From Annona cherimola (taxonomy: Eukaryota; Streptophyta; Magnoliopsida; Magnoliales; Annonaceae), in assembly GCA_030490835.1 (NCBI GenBank), contig CM059977.1, positions 19,015,335 to 19,079,334 of the forward strand: a DNA stretch of 64,000 nucleotides, written 5' to 3'. Positions 24,818 through 37,575 of this stretch are shown in pieces. Both the position numbers and the translations under genes were made by a program. Position 1 is the first letter of the stretch. Every line of letters starts with the position of its first letter. Under the pieces are notes generated by a model. That model did no database searches. It was not told the DNA's origin and saw only the letters and a program-made list of their open reading frames with translations.

Positions 24818-25350
24818 TTTTTTTTTTTTTTTGATGAAAGGAACCAACCTATCCCACACCCCTAAGAGTTTTCTAGGGATAAGGGATAGGAAGAACCGAG
24901 ATTTATTTTCAAAAAATTGTCTATACAAATTTTTTCCTGAATGGCTTGGAGGGGTACCCCACCAAACCTGTTGATCTACAAGGGAAGCAGAAATAGAATC
25001 AGCGAGAGCATGTGCTACTGCGTTTCCTTGTCTAAGAACATGATGAGCTGTAACCTGGGTAGAGGATGAGAGAATAGATTTGATCTTGTCGATCACTACA
25101 CCAACTGGAGAAGAAATTGGATCATTTGAAAGCAGAAAGTTGATAAGGAGGAGCGAATCCGACTCAATCTGGAGTTTTCCTAAATTAAGCTCCTTGCCCC
25201 AGCTTGCCTCGAATAGAAAAGCGTGTGCCTCCATCAGCAAGGGCTCCATAAAGCCACAACGTCGCCAACCTTTAGCAGCTATAAAAGAACCCCCAGAGTC
25301 CCTAATAACAGCCGCAAAGCCCATAGATGTGTGGCGATGAAGAATCCTAG
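24818..25350 (-). pseudogene. LINE remnant with RNase H-like (RVT_3) domain, fragment 1
   Basis: A poly-T at 24818-24832 is the poly-A tail of a minus-strand LINE. The frame reads MGFAAVIRDSGGSFIAAKGW, then MEAHAF with the second acidic residue, IESDSLLL with the third, and HHVLRQGNAVAHALAD. The first catalytic Asp (NVDA in the sister copies) is not visible, so the copy is truncated at or near that point. Confidence 0.8.
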
Positions 25351-25401
25351 CAGCACACAAGTCCGAGCTTTAAAAACAACCAAAGCAACACAACTGCTTG
25401 G

Positions 25402-25856
25402 TGGAAAGTTTGCAAATACTCTTATAAAGCTTGACCAATATTCATCAGCATTTCTAAATTTTCCAAAATTACAAGATTTGCATGAAATTATAAGTGTGTC
25501 TCTTCCATTAGAGTCATTAGACTGTTATATATAAAATAATGATAATGTCATTTTTAACTTAAGTGATAAACTTACAATTTTTTTCAAATATTATAGACAT
25601 ATTTTGAGATTTCGTTATTTTATTTATTTATATATATTATTATTTTAAATTTTTTGATTATAACATTTTTAAAAATTACAAATGTATCGCTTGGTTTAAA
25701 AGACATTATCATTACTTTACAGGAAACTTTAATGGCATCCTAATGAAAGAAATAAGCTTACTCAATTTTATACAAATATTATGAACATATTTATAATTTC
25801 AACAAACTTAAAAACACATTTGTTATATTAGTGAAACCTTATAATTATATTTGGCA
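25402..25856. mobile_element. MULE-type MITE related to the element at 41990
   Basis: It shares ordered blocks with 41990-42466: CATGAAATTA with GTGTCTCTTCC, then ACTTACAATTTTTTTCAAAT, ATATTATAGACATAT and ATTTTAAATTTTTTG. The ends are less clear and no target duplication was found. An 8-bp GCATTGAG run repeats three times just after it (25855-25877). Confidence 0.55.
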
Positions 25857-25879
25857 TTGAGGCATTGAGGCATTGATAT

Positions 25880-26380
25880 CATGTATGCCCCATTGAGCTG
25901 GCGACTTGGTTTCAATGCTTGGCATGGGCGTTCTCACGTGGAAGCATTGGAGAAGCAATGATGATGTCATTATGTACAAGTTTTTACGGGAGTGACCGCT
26001 AATTGTATATTCAGAAAATATTATTAGGAAAAAATTAAATTATTAGTAAAATGCTTGTAGAATGTTGACAGTAAAATTGTAAAAATGTCTTAGAATGTGA
26101 TTATAATACTACTTCAAGTGATGTAATATAGGAATATTTATCAAAACAACCTTATAAGTATATTTGTAAAAATCACAAGCACCGTTAGCTGCTTAGTGGA
26201 ATCCATCGTCACATCCCCACACAAGTGGTTTTATAGCGTTTGCTCGAGACAACATGCTAGGCCGGTCACCATCTCGACCTGTCGCATCGTACCCCACAAA
26301 TACATCCGCCATTTAATTAGCTGTTGTCCGTTGGGTGTTGCATTTACACCAGCCTTGATTTTGCCATTGCCGTGCGTTAT
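25880..26380. other. Intergenic sequence, no gene seen
   Basis: AT-rich in the first half. From 26190 to 26380 it is less biased and could be decayed coding DNA, but no domain is recognisable. Confidence 0.35.
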
Positions 26381-26383
26381 GAC

Positions 26384-27190
26384 TTTTTTTTTTTTTTGAT
26401 TAAAGGAGGAGTCACTCTAACCCTATTCCCCATGAACGTAATAGGGATTAAGGGTAGAGTGATCCGAGCTTTCCATAGCCAAAAAAATGTCTGTACAGAG
26501 TTTGTCACAAATAGCCTGAGGTGGGCAGCCCCACCAGCACAACTGAACCTCAGAAGAATTTAAAATCACTTCGGCAAGGGAATGGGCAACTCCATTTCCT
26601 TGCCGAAGAACATGGTGTATAGAGAAAGAAACGACATCCCTTAGAATGGCCCTGATTTCGTCGACAACGTAGCCCACATGAGAGGAAATCGGGATGTTGT
26701 TGGATAGGTAGTTGCAAAGTGTGAGTGAATCAGTTTCAACCTGAGCGCAGACAGCGTTAATTTGGATGGCCCATTTCAAACCAAGCAGAAAAGCCGTGGC
26801 TTCCATAAACAAAGGATCCCCAACACCCATCTGTCTCCAACCCCTAGCAGCAACAAAATAGCCTTTGGAGTTCCTGATTACCGCTGCGCAAGCAAAAGAA
26901 CCCAAATCCCCATGAGTTCGCGCATCGACATTAATTTTCACGAATCCTTCTGGCGGCATAGTCCACCTAGGCACCAGAGGCCCGTCCAAAATGCCCGATT
27001 GCACCACCGATGGAGCTTCCCGAAGCTGGCGAAGAAACTCCATGCACCATACGATAGTGTTCAAAAAATTAGGCTGCAGACCTTCCTCCCTAAACTTGTT
27101 CCTCAAATACCATATTCTCCAGCAACACAAAAGAAAGAGACTTACGTCTATTATAGAAAGGAAAAATGAAAGGCAAATGCATGTCAAAAA
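26384..27190 (-). pseudogene. LINE remnant with RNase H-like (RVT_3) domain, fragment 2
   Basis: The poly-A tail is the T run at 26384-26397. The minus-strand frame (27187 to 26423) reads CCWRIWYLRNKFREEG, then KINVDARTHGDLGSFACAAV, MEATAFLLGLKWAI, VETDSLTL and HHVLRQGNGVAHSLAE. The three acidic residues D, E and D are kept. The reverse transcriptase and endonuclease are missing. No convincing target duplication was seen. Confidence 0.85.
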
Positions 27191-27595
27191 GCCGACTCCT
27201 GAACAGGGCCTTGTCAGGGCAGTGTCAAAAGATAAGTACTTAATCTGGCTGGCCTTGCCGTCCTGTTACTCAAAGAGGAAAAAACCCGGCCGTATCATAA
27301 AAGCAACCTGATACCAATAAGCAATTGCTCACCACGGCTTTGCCAGCGCACACGTAATAAATAGCCACCAGTTTGTCGGGTGAGGCGGTAACGGCCTAAC
27401 TGGTGGTGTCCTGGCTCTTGTCCATGGGATAACCACTGCCTCTCAACCATTTAATCAAAATCAAAGAGTCAATCTCTATTTCAGTTCTTTAATAACCTAT
27501 TCTTTTTGCTCGCACAACTCCAAGGTGGAGTTCCATCCAAAAAATAAAAAAAAAAAAAAATTCCCCAAGGTGGAGTGATGCCACTTCTAGCTATA
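27191..27595. other. Sequence between two LINE remnants, no gene seen
   Basis: A mixed-composition stretch that includes an A run near 27543-27559. It may contain further LINE sequence too decayed to read. Confidence 0.3.
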
Positions 27596-27599
27596 ATGG

Positions 27600-28160
27600 A
27601 TGTGTACACTCATATTTATCCAACACTTTTTTTGCGATAAACCCCCCCTTTTGAACTCCTTACCAAATCTCCAAATTCCATTGTGCAATTATCCATTTTG
27701 TTGCCTCCGTCTACATTCAGTTTCACCCAACTAGCTCTCGATGCCTTCCATTTTGCAAGGCTATTGTCTTCAGATGGGTCCCTCTTCTGTAAAAGCGGGG
27801 TTGAATGGTAATGGTGGATGTAGTCCAAACTCCACTTGCCAATGTCTCTCCAATTTTAAGTTGAAACAGATCGGGAGGAAGATCCCTCAAACTGCATTTT
27901 GTTTCTCCACCACCAGACCCACCATCCCATGGTAATAAAAAGCATTCAGGATGCGGAATCCTTTACCTAAAGACACTTTCTCAAGGAAGTCTCAAGTGCC
28001 TTCAATGTTGTTTTGGAAAAGCATCTGAAAATGAGAGATTCATAAGTTAATGTTGAGAAGTGGGCAGTTCTAGAAAATGTGATTTTCATTCTTCTCTCAG
28101 TGACTATAAAACACACAGGTAGGATCCACCGCAACTCTCCTTTTTACAAGGTTTGATTTG
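27600..28160 (-). pseudogene. LINE remnant, decayed zinc-knuckle and RNase H region
   Basis: On the minus strand 27828-27616 gives WVKLNVDGGNKMDN and FGDLVRSSKGG, the start of an RVT_3 RNase H domain. Upstream (28150-27840), frames with many stops give ESHFLELP-like text reminiscent of a zf-RVT segment. It is older than fragments 1 and 2 and from a different subfamily (NVDG instead of NVDA). Confidence 0.6.
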
Positions 28161-30764
28161 GTCGGTAGAAAGTGTGTAAATACAGATGGAAATCAGGTCA
28201 GTCACACGGGTTGGCTCAAGTAGACTCAAGTTAACCCTTCTTTTGAGAAATTGGGTCAATATGGGCTTGAAATTTCAAATCGAAAATTTTAAAATTTTAG
28301 CTTTTTTACACCAATTTAGTTTATAATCTCAATCATATTAAAGATATATACTTGATTATTACATCCTAAAGTATAGCCTATTTATAACATGTCCTACGAA
28401 AGTGAGTTAGTGGGATGGGCTACTTCTAGCCTATTTTGATACTTTTTTTCAAATTCAAGATATCTAATATTAAGCGAATAAAAATTATCCTAATTCGTGG
28501 CTTGCACTGTTCTCAAAATTAAAAATTACTTAAGAATGATTTTAAAGCAACTAAAAATTATTTATTTATATTGCAAATAAAAAATTATTTGCTTATCATG
28601 GGTACCCGTGAGGTCCTACTGGACATCTAAATTCTCTAAAATAGTAATTCTATGATGAGTTTATATGATTTCATAATATTCTAAAATTTTAATGCATAAA
28701 TTCAACTAATTTTTGAAAATCTGGACATGTTTTGATACATTTTGTAATTCCAATTGATGCAATTTTAATGTTTTAGTATAAATAAATAGTAGTGAACACA
28801 AGGTCAAATTAAGTTTAACATGAAGGGTTAAGATGGGCCTGGTAACCTGCTTGTCCTACCAATTTACATTGGTAGGATGGGTTGTATGGAAGTTTAACCC
28901 TAAAATACATTATTAATAATTATCATTAATAATTAATAATGCAATAAAATTAAGAAAAAATCAAAGAAGGAGAAAAAAATAAGAATTTTTGAAAATATAT
29001 ATACAAGTAGGCCGGGTGTAACGAGTGTAAACTATCTATAGTGTCAAATTGTATAACCGGCCTAAGGTCATTGACTTTAGCAGCTTTTTCCGATCTCAAT
29101 GGAGGCTACGCGAGGCAATAAGTGAAAAACAATAAACAAATTAAATAAAACAGTTTACAGAAAACAATCTTCCCAACCTTTCATTAAAGAAAACAATGTC
29201 TAGCTTTACAACTAATGCAACCCACGCTCACAGATCTATCTGATCTTCAAGCACCTTACAAGTGAAACGTACGAGTTCACATGTCTCACTCATTCAAATC
29301 ATGGAACATGTGTCCCTAAGACTTAGTCTCCACAAGCCATGCGTCCTCTCCGCATAGCGCCCGCCTTGGAATTGTCTTTCATTCCATGCTTGGAAAGACT
29401 CGCATAAACTCCATGCCCTGCAAATGTCACCCTGCATCGTCCGCCTGGGCGATCCATCACGTAGGGATGTAACACTGGGTCAGAATAATTCGAGTTGGTC
29501 GTGGTTGGCCCAACGCAATTCCGACCATGTTTTCAAACCCAACACCTACTCGAGGCCTCATTTAGCTCAATTTTGTGCCTCATTCTTCATTCCGACGGGG
29601 CTAACTGATTCTGGTCTAAGCAATACACATTCGTACTTTTGTAAATCCACGCTAAAGAACATGCGAATGTTGCCATCCTTCTCCCAAATTAATTTTTTTT
29701 TAAATTTACGATGATACTTTTGTAGACGTAGCACGTACCCTATGTGTGGGTAAAAATGCCCAACCCAAGTACTGCAAGGCACTATTAACATGTGGCACAT
29801 AGGTGCAGGTGGGAACCGGTTTTTGGTCAGCCCTATCCAATCCACCCACTAATTACAAGTGAGTTGGGTTTAAAACCTAATCATTGAACTCAATACACTC
29901 AAAAATGGGGTAGGCTTGTATTATTTGAAAATTCATGGTTCATTTCGGAAGATAGAAAAAAAGTCAAAAGTGAAAATGAAACAATTTTTAAAATGTAAGA
30001 AAATAATTTAATATCATAAGGATAATTACTAGAAGTAGAAGTAAAGAAAATAAAGTAAAAAATATGAGATAATTATATAAAAATGAGAAAATACTTTTAT
30101 TGTAAAAATATTAATATACAGAGTAAATAGTTACTTAAAATATCTCAAAGGTGTGATGAACGAGAGTAATTTTTTTATTTTATATATCTTTCCAAATTAA
30201 CCTAAAATTTGAAAATTTTGGAACTCAATCTAAATTCAGTTTGGTTAAGTTTAGAGAGAAAATGCGACACATCAAACCGAGTTTGGTTGGAATTGGATTC
30301 CAATTTCCAAGTTTTGGTGTTTTCTTACGTCTCCATTTTGAAGGAGAGAGGGAATCTCGTTATTAGCTTTGCCACACACCACTCAATGACTGCAAAGAAA
30401 TTTTGCAAACTTCATCTAAAGAAGGGAATCTTGAAATTTGAGGACCTTGTTTATTTGGATGTCTACAGGGTTCTCGCTGTCGGAAAAAGAAAATAAAAAT
30501 AAAAATCAAGTTTCCATCTCCTTCAGAAGTTGACAACCCGCATGACGATGAAGAGTCAAGAACAAAAAAATTACTCCATCTTACCATTGCCTCAACCCAA
30601 AGCATCACTGACATATGATTTGCAAGCGGCATGCGGAAAAAAGGAGAAATTTTCATTTATGAGCCTCTGGACAATTGGAGTCGTAAGGGTAAGAGTCTGC
30701 GGAGATAGTGAATAGAAAATTAGTAAAATACGAGATTAGAGCAGAAGATATGATCGATGTTACT
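28161..30764. other. Intergenic sequence with old repeats, no gene seen
   Basis: 28185-28890 has GGTCAGTCACACGGGTTGGC and later CCTGGTAACCTGCTTGTCC, resembling decayed hAT-like ends. 29040-29450 is less AT-rich with no domain. 29950-30180 resembles a very worn Harbinger MITE. The frames in 29424-29845 and 30209-30656 lack recognisable content. Confidence 0.35.
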
Positions 30765-30767
30765 AAA

Positions 30768-31038
30768 GGGTGTATTTGGGAATTAGTAAAATTTTTAATG
30801 AAAAGTTTTGAAGAGTAAAAGTTGTCAAATGATGTGATACGATAGAGGTAATTATGAGTAGTAATGATAATAAAGTTAAAATAGACAGGTTCGTTACGTG
30901 GGTAGTTGTGTAAAAATGAATGAAAAGTAGGGTAGTTGTATAGGAAAATGTGAAAAAATAATTAAAAAATATGATAGTTGGGAAGAGTGAAAAGTTTTAG
31001 GTTGAAAAGTTTTAACTTGACATTTGCCAAACATACCC
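30768..31038 (+). mobile_element. Harbinger/Tourist-like MITE, GGGTGTGTTTGG family, copy 3
   Basis: Ends GGGTGTATTTGGG and CCAAACATACCC bound 271 bp. The AAA target duplication lies at 30765-30767 and 31039-31041. The body matches copies 2, 4 and 6. Confidence 0.8.
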
Positions 31039-31049
31039 AAAATATTTGT

Positions 31050-33470
31050 TTTCGCTGTTAAAAAAATAAAAAGACAAAAATATAAATATAAATAATGATG
31101 AAAAAATAGGCTCGCAGATAGTAGCTAAGATTCCACTTTACTCTGTTCCTTTCAGGCTTTTACACACCCAGCAAAGTCGAGCCATTAAAAAGGAAAGAAA
31201 TAAAAGAAAGAAAGAAACAAACAAACTTTTTAAGAGCATGTACTATCGATTGTGGGGTAGTATCTTATATTGGTTATGGAAGGGGTTGGTGTTCGGTTGT
31301 AGTGTAAAGTAAAATCTCACCTCTTGAGTTCGCTTTTGGGTAAAAACGTTTCTGGCATCCCGCACGCACTGTTATTAAAGCCAGGATCAAACGACGCCAT
31401 CCAAGATTTGGAAAACTGGTTCGGTCCTTTTGAGATCCCAGTGCCATCTGACTATCTGAGAGGCATGTCATTGTTACCTGTACGGACTTTGCCAATGGTC
31501 GACTGGTTGTATGTTACTCTTCAAGGCTTATTTGGCTTGTGCGGTTGAAAATGCCAAACGGGCTTTATCACATCTATAGAAGTTTTCCAGACTGAAAAAG
31601 CTACTTATTTTTTTGTTTCCTGTTGTTGTCAATTGTATAAAATCATACAAAACTAAAATAGAGTAATATGTGATTCAAAAAATTAATAATAATAAATAGA
31701 GTAGCATGGTTCCTTTTCGGCATAGCCAGGCCAAACTGGTGGTTCGGATTGGAAAGTTTGGAAACTTCGCAATGAGGCCCATTTCCACTAGTTTGGGGCC
31801 TTCGCAAAGCCCACGCCATTCGTACGCAACTCTTAGCGGCACTTTCGCAGATAAATTTGCACGGAGCCATCAAACAGCTGCTCCCTATCAAAGTACTAAA
31901 ACAAGGAAAATATAAATAATAATAATAATAATAATAATAAAAAGTATTAAAACGAGGAAATTTTGGACATTTTGTTTTTGCCAATTCTCTGTCGGAAACT
32001 GCTTAACCAAGTTCCCACACCCGTCGAAGTAATCCAAACGATAAGTTTTTGTTTTTTTAAAAAATACACCGTATATTATTTTTAAATGTCATTTTGATCA
32101 TTAATAATAAAATTCTTACGAATCAAATAATGTTAATTAAGAAACTGTAATGGAAGAATTATAATGGTAAGTATATTTTTAGATTATAGTAATATCTATA
32201 ATATAATGTATATAATCTAAAACTTGTTTATGCTTATGTATTCTAATTGTATGAGTCTAAAAAAAAGTCTTTTTGTATCATTAAAAGCTGTAAATATTAT
32301 TTTTATCCAACAAATCTATATAAGAATCATATTAATATCTGGTGTGTGGTTTTCGCTGTAAATATTTTGAAAATATATTATATGTAAGATTTTTAAAATA
32401 CAACTAAGAATATCGATAGATTTGGATTAGCAGCCACTGAAGCCGTTTCCTCTTCTGGCCACTTAAGGCCTCGAACCATTTTATCAACAGAGAATCATTT
32501 CCTCTCAGTGCCTGGACTAGGAATCAACCCATTAAAAACCTTTTAACGTGGCTTTAATAGGAACACAACCATCCGCGACCGAACCGAGTCATAAAGAAGG
32601 GGACTAGAGTAGGTACACGTCTTCCACTTCATTCGGACTTTTCCCCCTCGTTAGCTGATTTGTAATTAAGCGGCGTAATGAGTCGCTTGGTGCAGCTAGG
32701 TTGGTTCGGTGCCGCTGTTCACATCATAAATAGAACGAGGACGTGATGAAAATTTTAAATAAAAGTGTATTTAAAATGAGAAAATATGTACTGGGATTAG
32801 AAAAAAATTGTATTGAAAATAAAAAAGTGGCTATTCTTTTTTAGGAATGGAAAACGTATTTTTAAACAAGAAAGATTCCATTCGCTCAAGCTCCTATGAA
32901 TTTTAATTTTGTTTATAAATTTCAGTCCTAAATAGTCCTCACCATATTTTTAGACTTTATTCTTGGCTCCAATAGTGAAGTCCAAAATAATAAAATAGCT
33001 AATTTATTAAACAGATTCTAAGAAACTGCAAAACTATTCTCATAGGATATTCGTAAACACTTACAAAAGAATATAAAAAATCATGGTTCCCAGACCGATA
33101 TTATTAAAGTTCAATCAATATATGCTTCCAAAAAGGCATGCACAAGGGGCTATAAGAAGAATAATCGTAGATGGAAAATGAACGACATTATAGCCAAATT
33201 AAATATGGAAGAGGTTGAGTCTTGAAGGGCGCCGTGTGGGAAAGGACAAAAGATATAACAAATGAATCAATAGAAGTTAAAGAATAGGTAGGGAATTAGG
33301 TTGATTGATTTTGATTGCCTGATCATTTAGATTGCTTGACTTCAACGATAATGAAAATCAAGTTGAAATCAGTCTAATATTTTGAATCCAAATTTTGGCT
33401 TGTGTAATTTTTATTGTATTAAAAGCAATTAGAGTAGCTTTGTTAAAATTAAACACAACTTAACTCGCGC
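31050..33470. other. Intergenic sequence, no gene seen
   Basis: Contains an (AAT)n microsatellite at about 31914-31941. Stretches of near-balanced composition (31330-31550, 31700-31880, 32440-32740) have no long frame or domain. They could be old genic debris. Confidence 0.35.
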
Positions 33471-33475
33471 ATGTA

Positions 33476-33745
33476 GGGTGTGTTTATTTACGCAAAAACT
33501 TTTCAAACTAAAATTTTTTAATTTAAAACTTTTCACTCTCCATAATTATCTTTTTTTTTTTTTTTTTACATTTTCTTATACAATTATATTATTTTTCAAT
33601 CATTTCTACGCAACTACTAATATAGCTAACTTATTTATTTTAACATTATTTTTTACTTTTTATTATTATCTCTATTATATCATATTATTTTCCACATTTA
33701 AAAAATTTTTACAGAAAAAATTTTTCATGTAAATTTTTTTTAATA
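33476..33745 (-). mobile_element. Harbinger/Tourist-like MITE, GGGTGTGTTTGG family, worn copy
   Basis: The left end GGGTGTGTTTATTT is clear and the body is the reverse orientation of copy 6. The right end is lost in an AT-rich stretch near 33740. Confidence 0.6.
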
Positions 33746-33749
33746 GTCT

Positions 33750-35828
33750 ATGACTAATTTTCATGTGCATCAAGGGAAAAAAAAAAACATATTACCCAAC
33801 TACCAAAGGATCGTAAGTGGTAAACGAATTTCCCAACTAATAAATTACCAACTTGGGATTTTGGTGAGGATGATGTTAGTGATTTTAAGGCTCAGTTCCC
33901 ACAGGGGGTAACTCGATCCGTAAGTTACCAGATTGAAATGATATGACTTATGACTTATGAGCCAAGGTTACGAGCAATAAAATTAGGCAATTACGTGAAT
34001 GATGTAACTGAAATTGTAAGTGGTGTATTCCATCAGAAATTGGAAAAATCCAAGATTGCATGGAACTGAATTGGACCGCACTCATCGTGGTTCCTGCCCA
34101 TCTACCATGGCATGGTCCGGGGTCGATAGTCCCTTTTCCACGAGGTTGTCTGCGCAACACGAAAAGCACGTTTAAAGGAGAGAGAAGCGCAGCTAGCACT
34201 AACATGTTTCTACATAAATCTTGTCTCCTGCCTAGCATAGACAGGCCGGTTTGGGTTGATTGACAACAACAGGACATTCGACGTGCAAAAACAGATGTTG
34301 AATTAACCAGAAAACCTAGGCAATTGAGTATTAATGACTCCTGTTACGAGGATAAATAATTCAAAAGAAGGTCGTGGTCTCAAACTTGATAAAGCTTGTT
34401 TATTTTGGGGAGTAATTTATTCTTTCTTTCCTTGGAAAATTTGTCAACTAATCTGACATTTTCGCATCATCTGGAGCAATTGCAAGCTCCCATGAATTTC
34501 TAAGCTTGGTTGTTGCTTTTTTTAACAAATAAATAAATAAAGGATCAGTTGGCCGCAAGTTGGCTTGGAAGATCCATTTATTTGAACGGATGATGCCGTT
34601 GATGACATGCGTTTCTATATTTGTCAGCAAAATCCTCTTTTTTTTTTCTGCTTCGGGAATCTACCGTTTCATGCAAGGGATGACATTTGTTTCCATGAAT
34701 TGAATGGCAATTTGACAATTTCCCACTTTCAGTTGCGCAGAGAAAGGATGCCTGCAATCCTGTGTACTTCCGGTTTAGAATATTGTTTTTTTTAATGGAT
34801 ATTCATATATTAAATTATCTCAATTATTTCCGGTTTAGAATATTTAATTGCACAAAAACAGTTCCTAATAAATGTATGTTCGCCCAACCTAATTCAAATC
34901 TGACCCATTAAATCACCGCCAGAAGCAAGGCAGGAAAAGATGGGTCGCATTCAGGCTTTGGCCAATCCAAATATGGCCGGGAGATTAATTATACCTGTGC
35001 CTGACATACCAAGACATTCTTACCGCACTTAACTGCTGTTAGCCCAATAACAAGAATATATTTATTATGTTCAGTAGCTTCTCGACTGCTTCTCCGTGAT
35101 GGCTTCTGGATGGCTTCTCTGTAGAGTCAATGGTCTTAGCCTTTTCTGTGCGGAAATGCAAAAGTGGAAGGGAAACGATCCGCGTTCTTGGGTCGCTCGT
35201 CTAATCGACAACTACATTTCGAGCTTGCTAGGAGCATATTAGCACGCAATGGTTGAGATTTTTGAATAAACATATTGGACGAGAAAGGGTTTTCAGTATT
35301 ATGTTATGAAATGAGAATGAAAAAAGCAATAGTTAAAATTAGAAAAGTGAAATGGTTGTATATGAACTTGGATTAGTGGTACCATGAGATTACCACATGG
35401 GAGGTTTGGGGCCTTTGGGCACAACACATTATGGTAGGGTGGGGTGCATGACGGGAGGAGAGGGAGGAACGTCAGCCCCAAACATGATCCATGCATGTCT
35501 GTCATATATTGGAATTGGAACATAAGAACTTATATAAAAAATGAAAAAAATAATGTCAAAATTTTAAATTTTAAAAATGTTAATTGAATTTTCGTCCCAT
35601 TAATCCAATGAAATACTTGCAACAGGCCCATCCTGATTCAAGAAATGATTGATGCTAATAATATTTGAACGTCAACAACATTCTTTTAAAACTTTTTTTT
35701 TGAAGTAAAAGTTTCCTATTATCAGGAACAGCATTCTTTTAGAACTTTGAAATAATCTGCGATAAAAAAAAAAAACTTAGAAGAATCAACTTTTCCACAT
35801 TGACCACTGACTTTTGGAGTTCTTATGT
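33750..35828. other. Intergenic sequence, no gene seen
   Basis: Moderate composition from 34020 to 34800 with short overlapping frames on both strands, none resembling a known protein. The 13-bp phrase TTCCGGTTTAGAA recurs at 34767 and 34828. Confidence 0.35.
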
Positions 35829-36105
35829 GATTGGAAAATAATAAAACTTTTGACAAAAAAATTTTGTATAAAAATTTTTGAAATAAAAGAAAATGATGTG
35901 ATATGATATGAATAGTAATAATAATAATAATAATAAGTAGTAAAGAAGATAAATTAAATATATGAGAAATCATGTAGAAATAATTAAAAAGTATGATAAT
36001 TATATGAAAACAGTGAAAATAATTAAAAATAATTAAAAATAAAGTAATTTTAGAGAATGAAAAGTTTTAATTTGAAATATTTTTAGTATAAACAAAGACC
36101 TCCTT
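35829..36105 (+). mobile_element. Harbinger/Tourist-like MITE, worn copy
   Basis: The body keeps the family order AAAACTTTTGA, GAAAATGATGTGATATGATA, ATAATTAAAAA, GAATGAAAAGTTTTAATTTG. Both terminal repeats are eroded. An (AAT)n expansion sits at about 35916-35936. Confidence 0.5.
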
Positions 36106-36672
36106 CATAAATATGACATTTTAACTGGAGAATAGCGACCGTGGTAAGTGGCAACTGCTGTACGCTTTTACTTAAAATATCTCATTTGAATGTTACAATA
36201 TTTGTCAAGTCCCACTTAAGTTTTTGATGATGATGATTTTTTGACTCAACAAACATTATTCACCTGGGTGCATGAAGTTCAATGTACCTGAATACAAAAA
36301 AAAATATATTTTTATTTTTATTTTTCTCCAGGTGTATAGAATCAGAGCTCAACAAACATAATAAAAAAAAATGACATGGGTTGGAATTACAAAAAGTATT
36401 TCGATTTGAGAAAATCAATAGGTTTCAGTTTCACACTCGAACCAATTCCGTTAAATTAGAATCCTTATTTTTAGAAGATCATGTCCATTGAAAATCAAAG
36501 CTTTCATTTAATTTCTACTTGATATTGATTACGGTAAAGTAATAAAAGTTGTGAACTTAAAAATAACTTAAAGATTAGTTTGAGCATGTTCTAAAAAAAG
36601 ATTAGTTTGAGAATAAAAAGAAAGGTGAAAATAAAAGAACATGAAAAAATAAAGAAATAATATATATATATA

Positions 36673-37055
36673 GGATGCTGTTCCGGTGCAGTGACGCTGC
36701 ACCGGAACAGCGGTGCAGTGGGCCCCAAATGGGCCCCACATGATCATGAAATCATGATCTACTCCACCCATTGTATTTAAAATAATGTATTCTATTATCA
36801 CACTAATTTTCATCCCAATCAGATATATATATATGGGCCCCATCTAAAAATGGTACAAATCCAACGTAATAAAATAGTTTGATGTAAATAACAACTTTAA
36901 AGTATCTGATTGGGATGAAAATTGGTATGATAATAGAATACATTATTCTAAATATAATGGGTGGAGTAGATCATGATTTCATGATCATGTCGGGTCCATT
37001 TTGGGCCCACTGCACCGCTGTTCCGGTGCAGTGACGCTGCACCGGAACAGCCCTC
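36673..37055. mobile_element. 383-bp MITE with long inverted arms and hairpin-forming ends
   Basis: Arms of about 150 bp are inverted repeats: GGTGCAGTGGGCCCCAAATG pairs with the sequence ending GGGCCCACTGCACC. Outside each arm is a hairpin made of GCTGTTCCGGTGCAG, the 5-base loop TGACG, and CTGCACCGGAACAGC (36677-36711 and 37017-37051). The flanks are (TA)n, so the target duplication is ambiguous. It encodes nothing. A decayed partial copy of one end may follow at 37064-37135. Confidence 0.85.
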
Positions 37056-37194
37056 ATATATATATACCATGATCATGTGGGACCCATTTCAGCGATGCTG
37101 CATCAGAATATATTCCATATATATATATATATATCTTGATCATGAATACAAAACGGCGCCAATCTAATGGGCGCAATTAATGTCAGTTGGTTCT

Positions 37195-37575
37195 CACATA
37201 TTAAAAATATTTTTTATATCTGGGCTAATAACCTACTTAGCTAGGTCAAAAGACTATTTTAAATTTTTTTCTTTTTTATAAATTTATTAATCCAGTTTAT
37301 TTAATATATAAATCAAGTTTTACTATTTTTGAATATATGTATATATTTTTAAAATTTTTAAAACCAAAATTATTTTAGTAATTTTCAACCATTGAAAGTG
37401 GCTAAAATGCCTCTTTGTTTAAAATGTAAAAAATATATACATATATAAAAAATAATACTTGATTTATATACTAAATATATCTAGATTAATCAGTTATATG
37501 AAAGAAAAATAAAAATAATTTAAAATATATTCTTTGAAGTAGGCTAAGGTGGCTAATAGGATCATACCTCTATAT
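37195..37575. mobile_element. AT-rich TIR element (GGCTAATAGGATCAT end family)
   Basis: The left part reads GGGCTAATAACCTACTTAGC and the right part GGCTAAGGTGGCTAATAGG. The arms between them are inverted AT-rich repeats with a hinge near 37390. It is related to the elements ending near 6765 and 63590. Confidence 0.5.

Noticed and set aside
29424..29845. Overlapping ORFs near 29.6 kb
   Set aside because: Both strands are open by chance; no domain, start context or splice structure could be supported.
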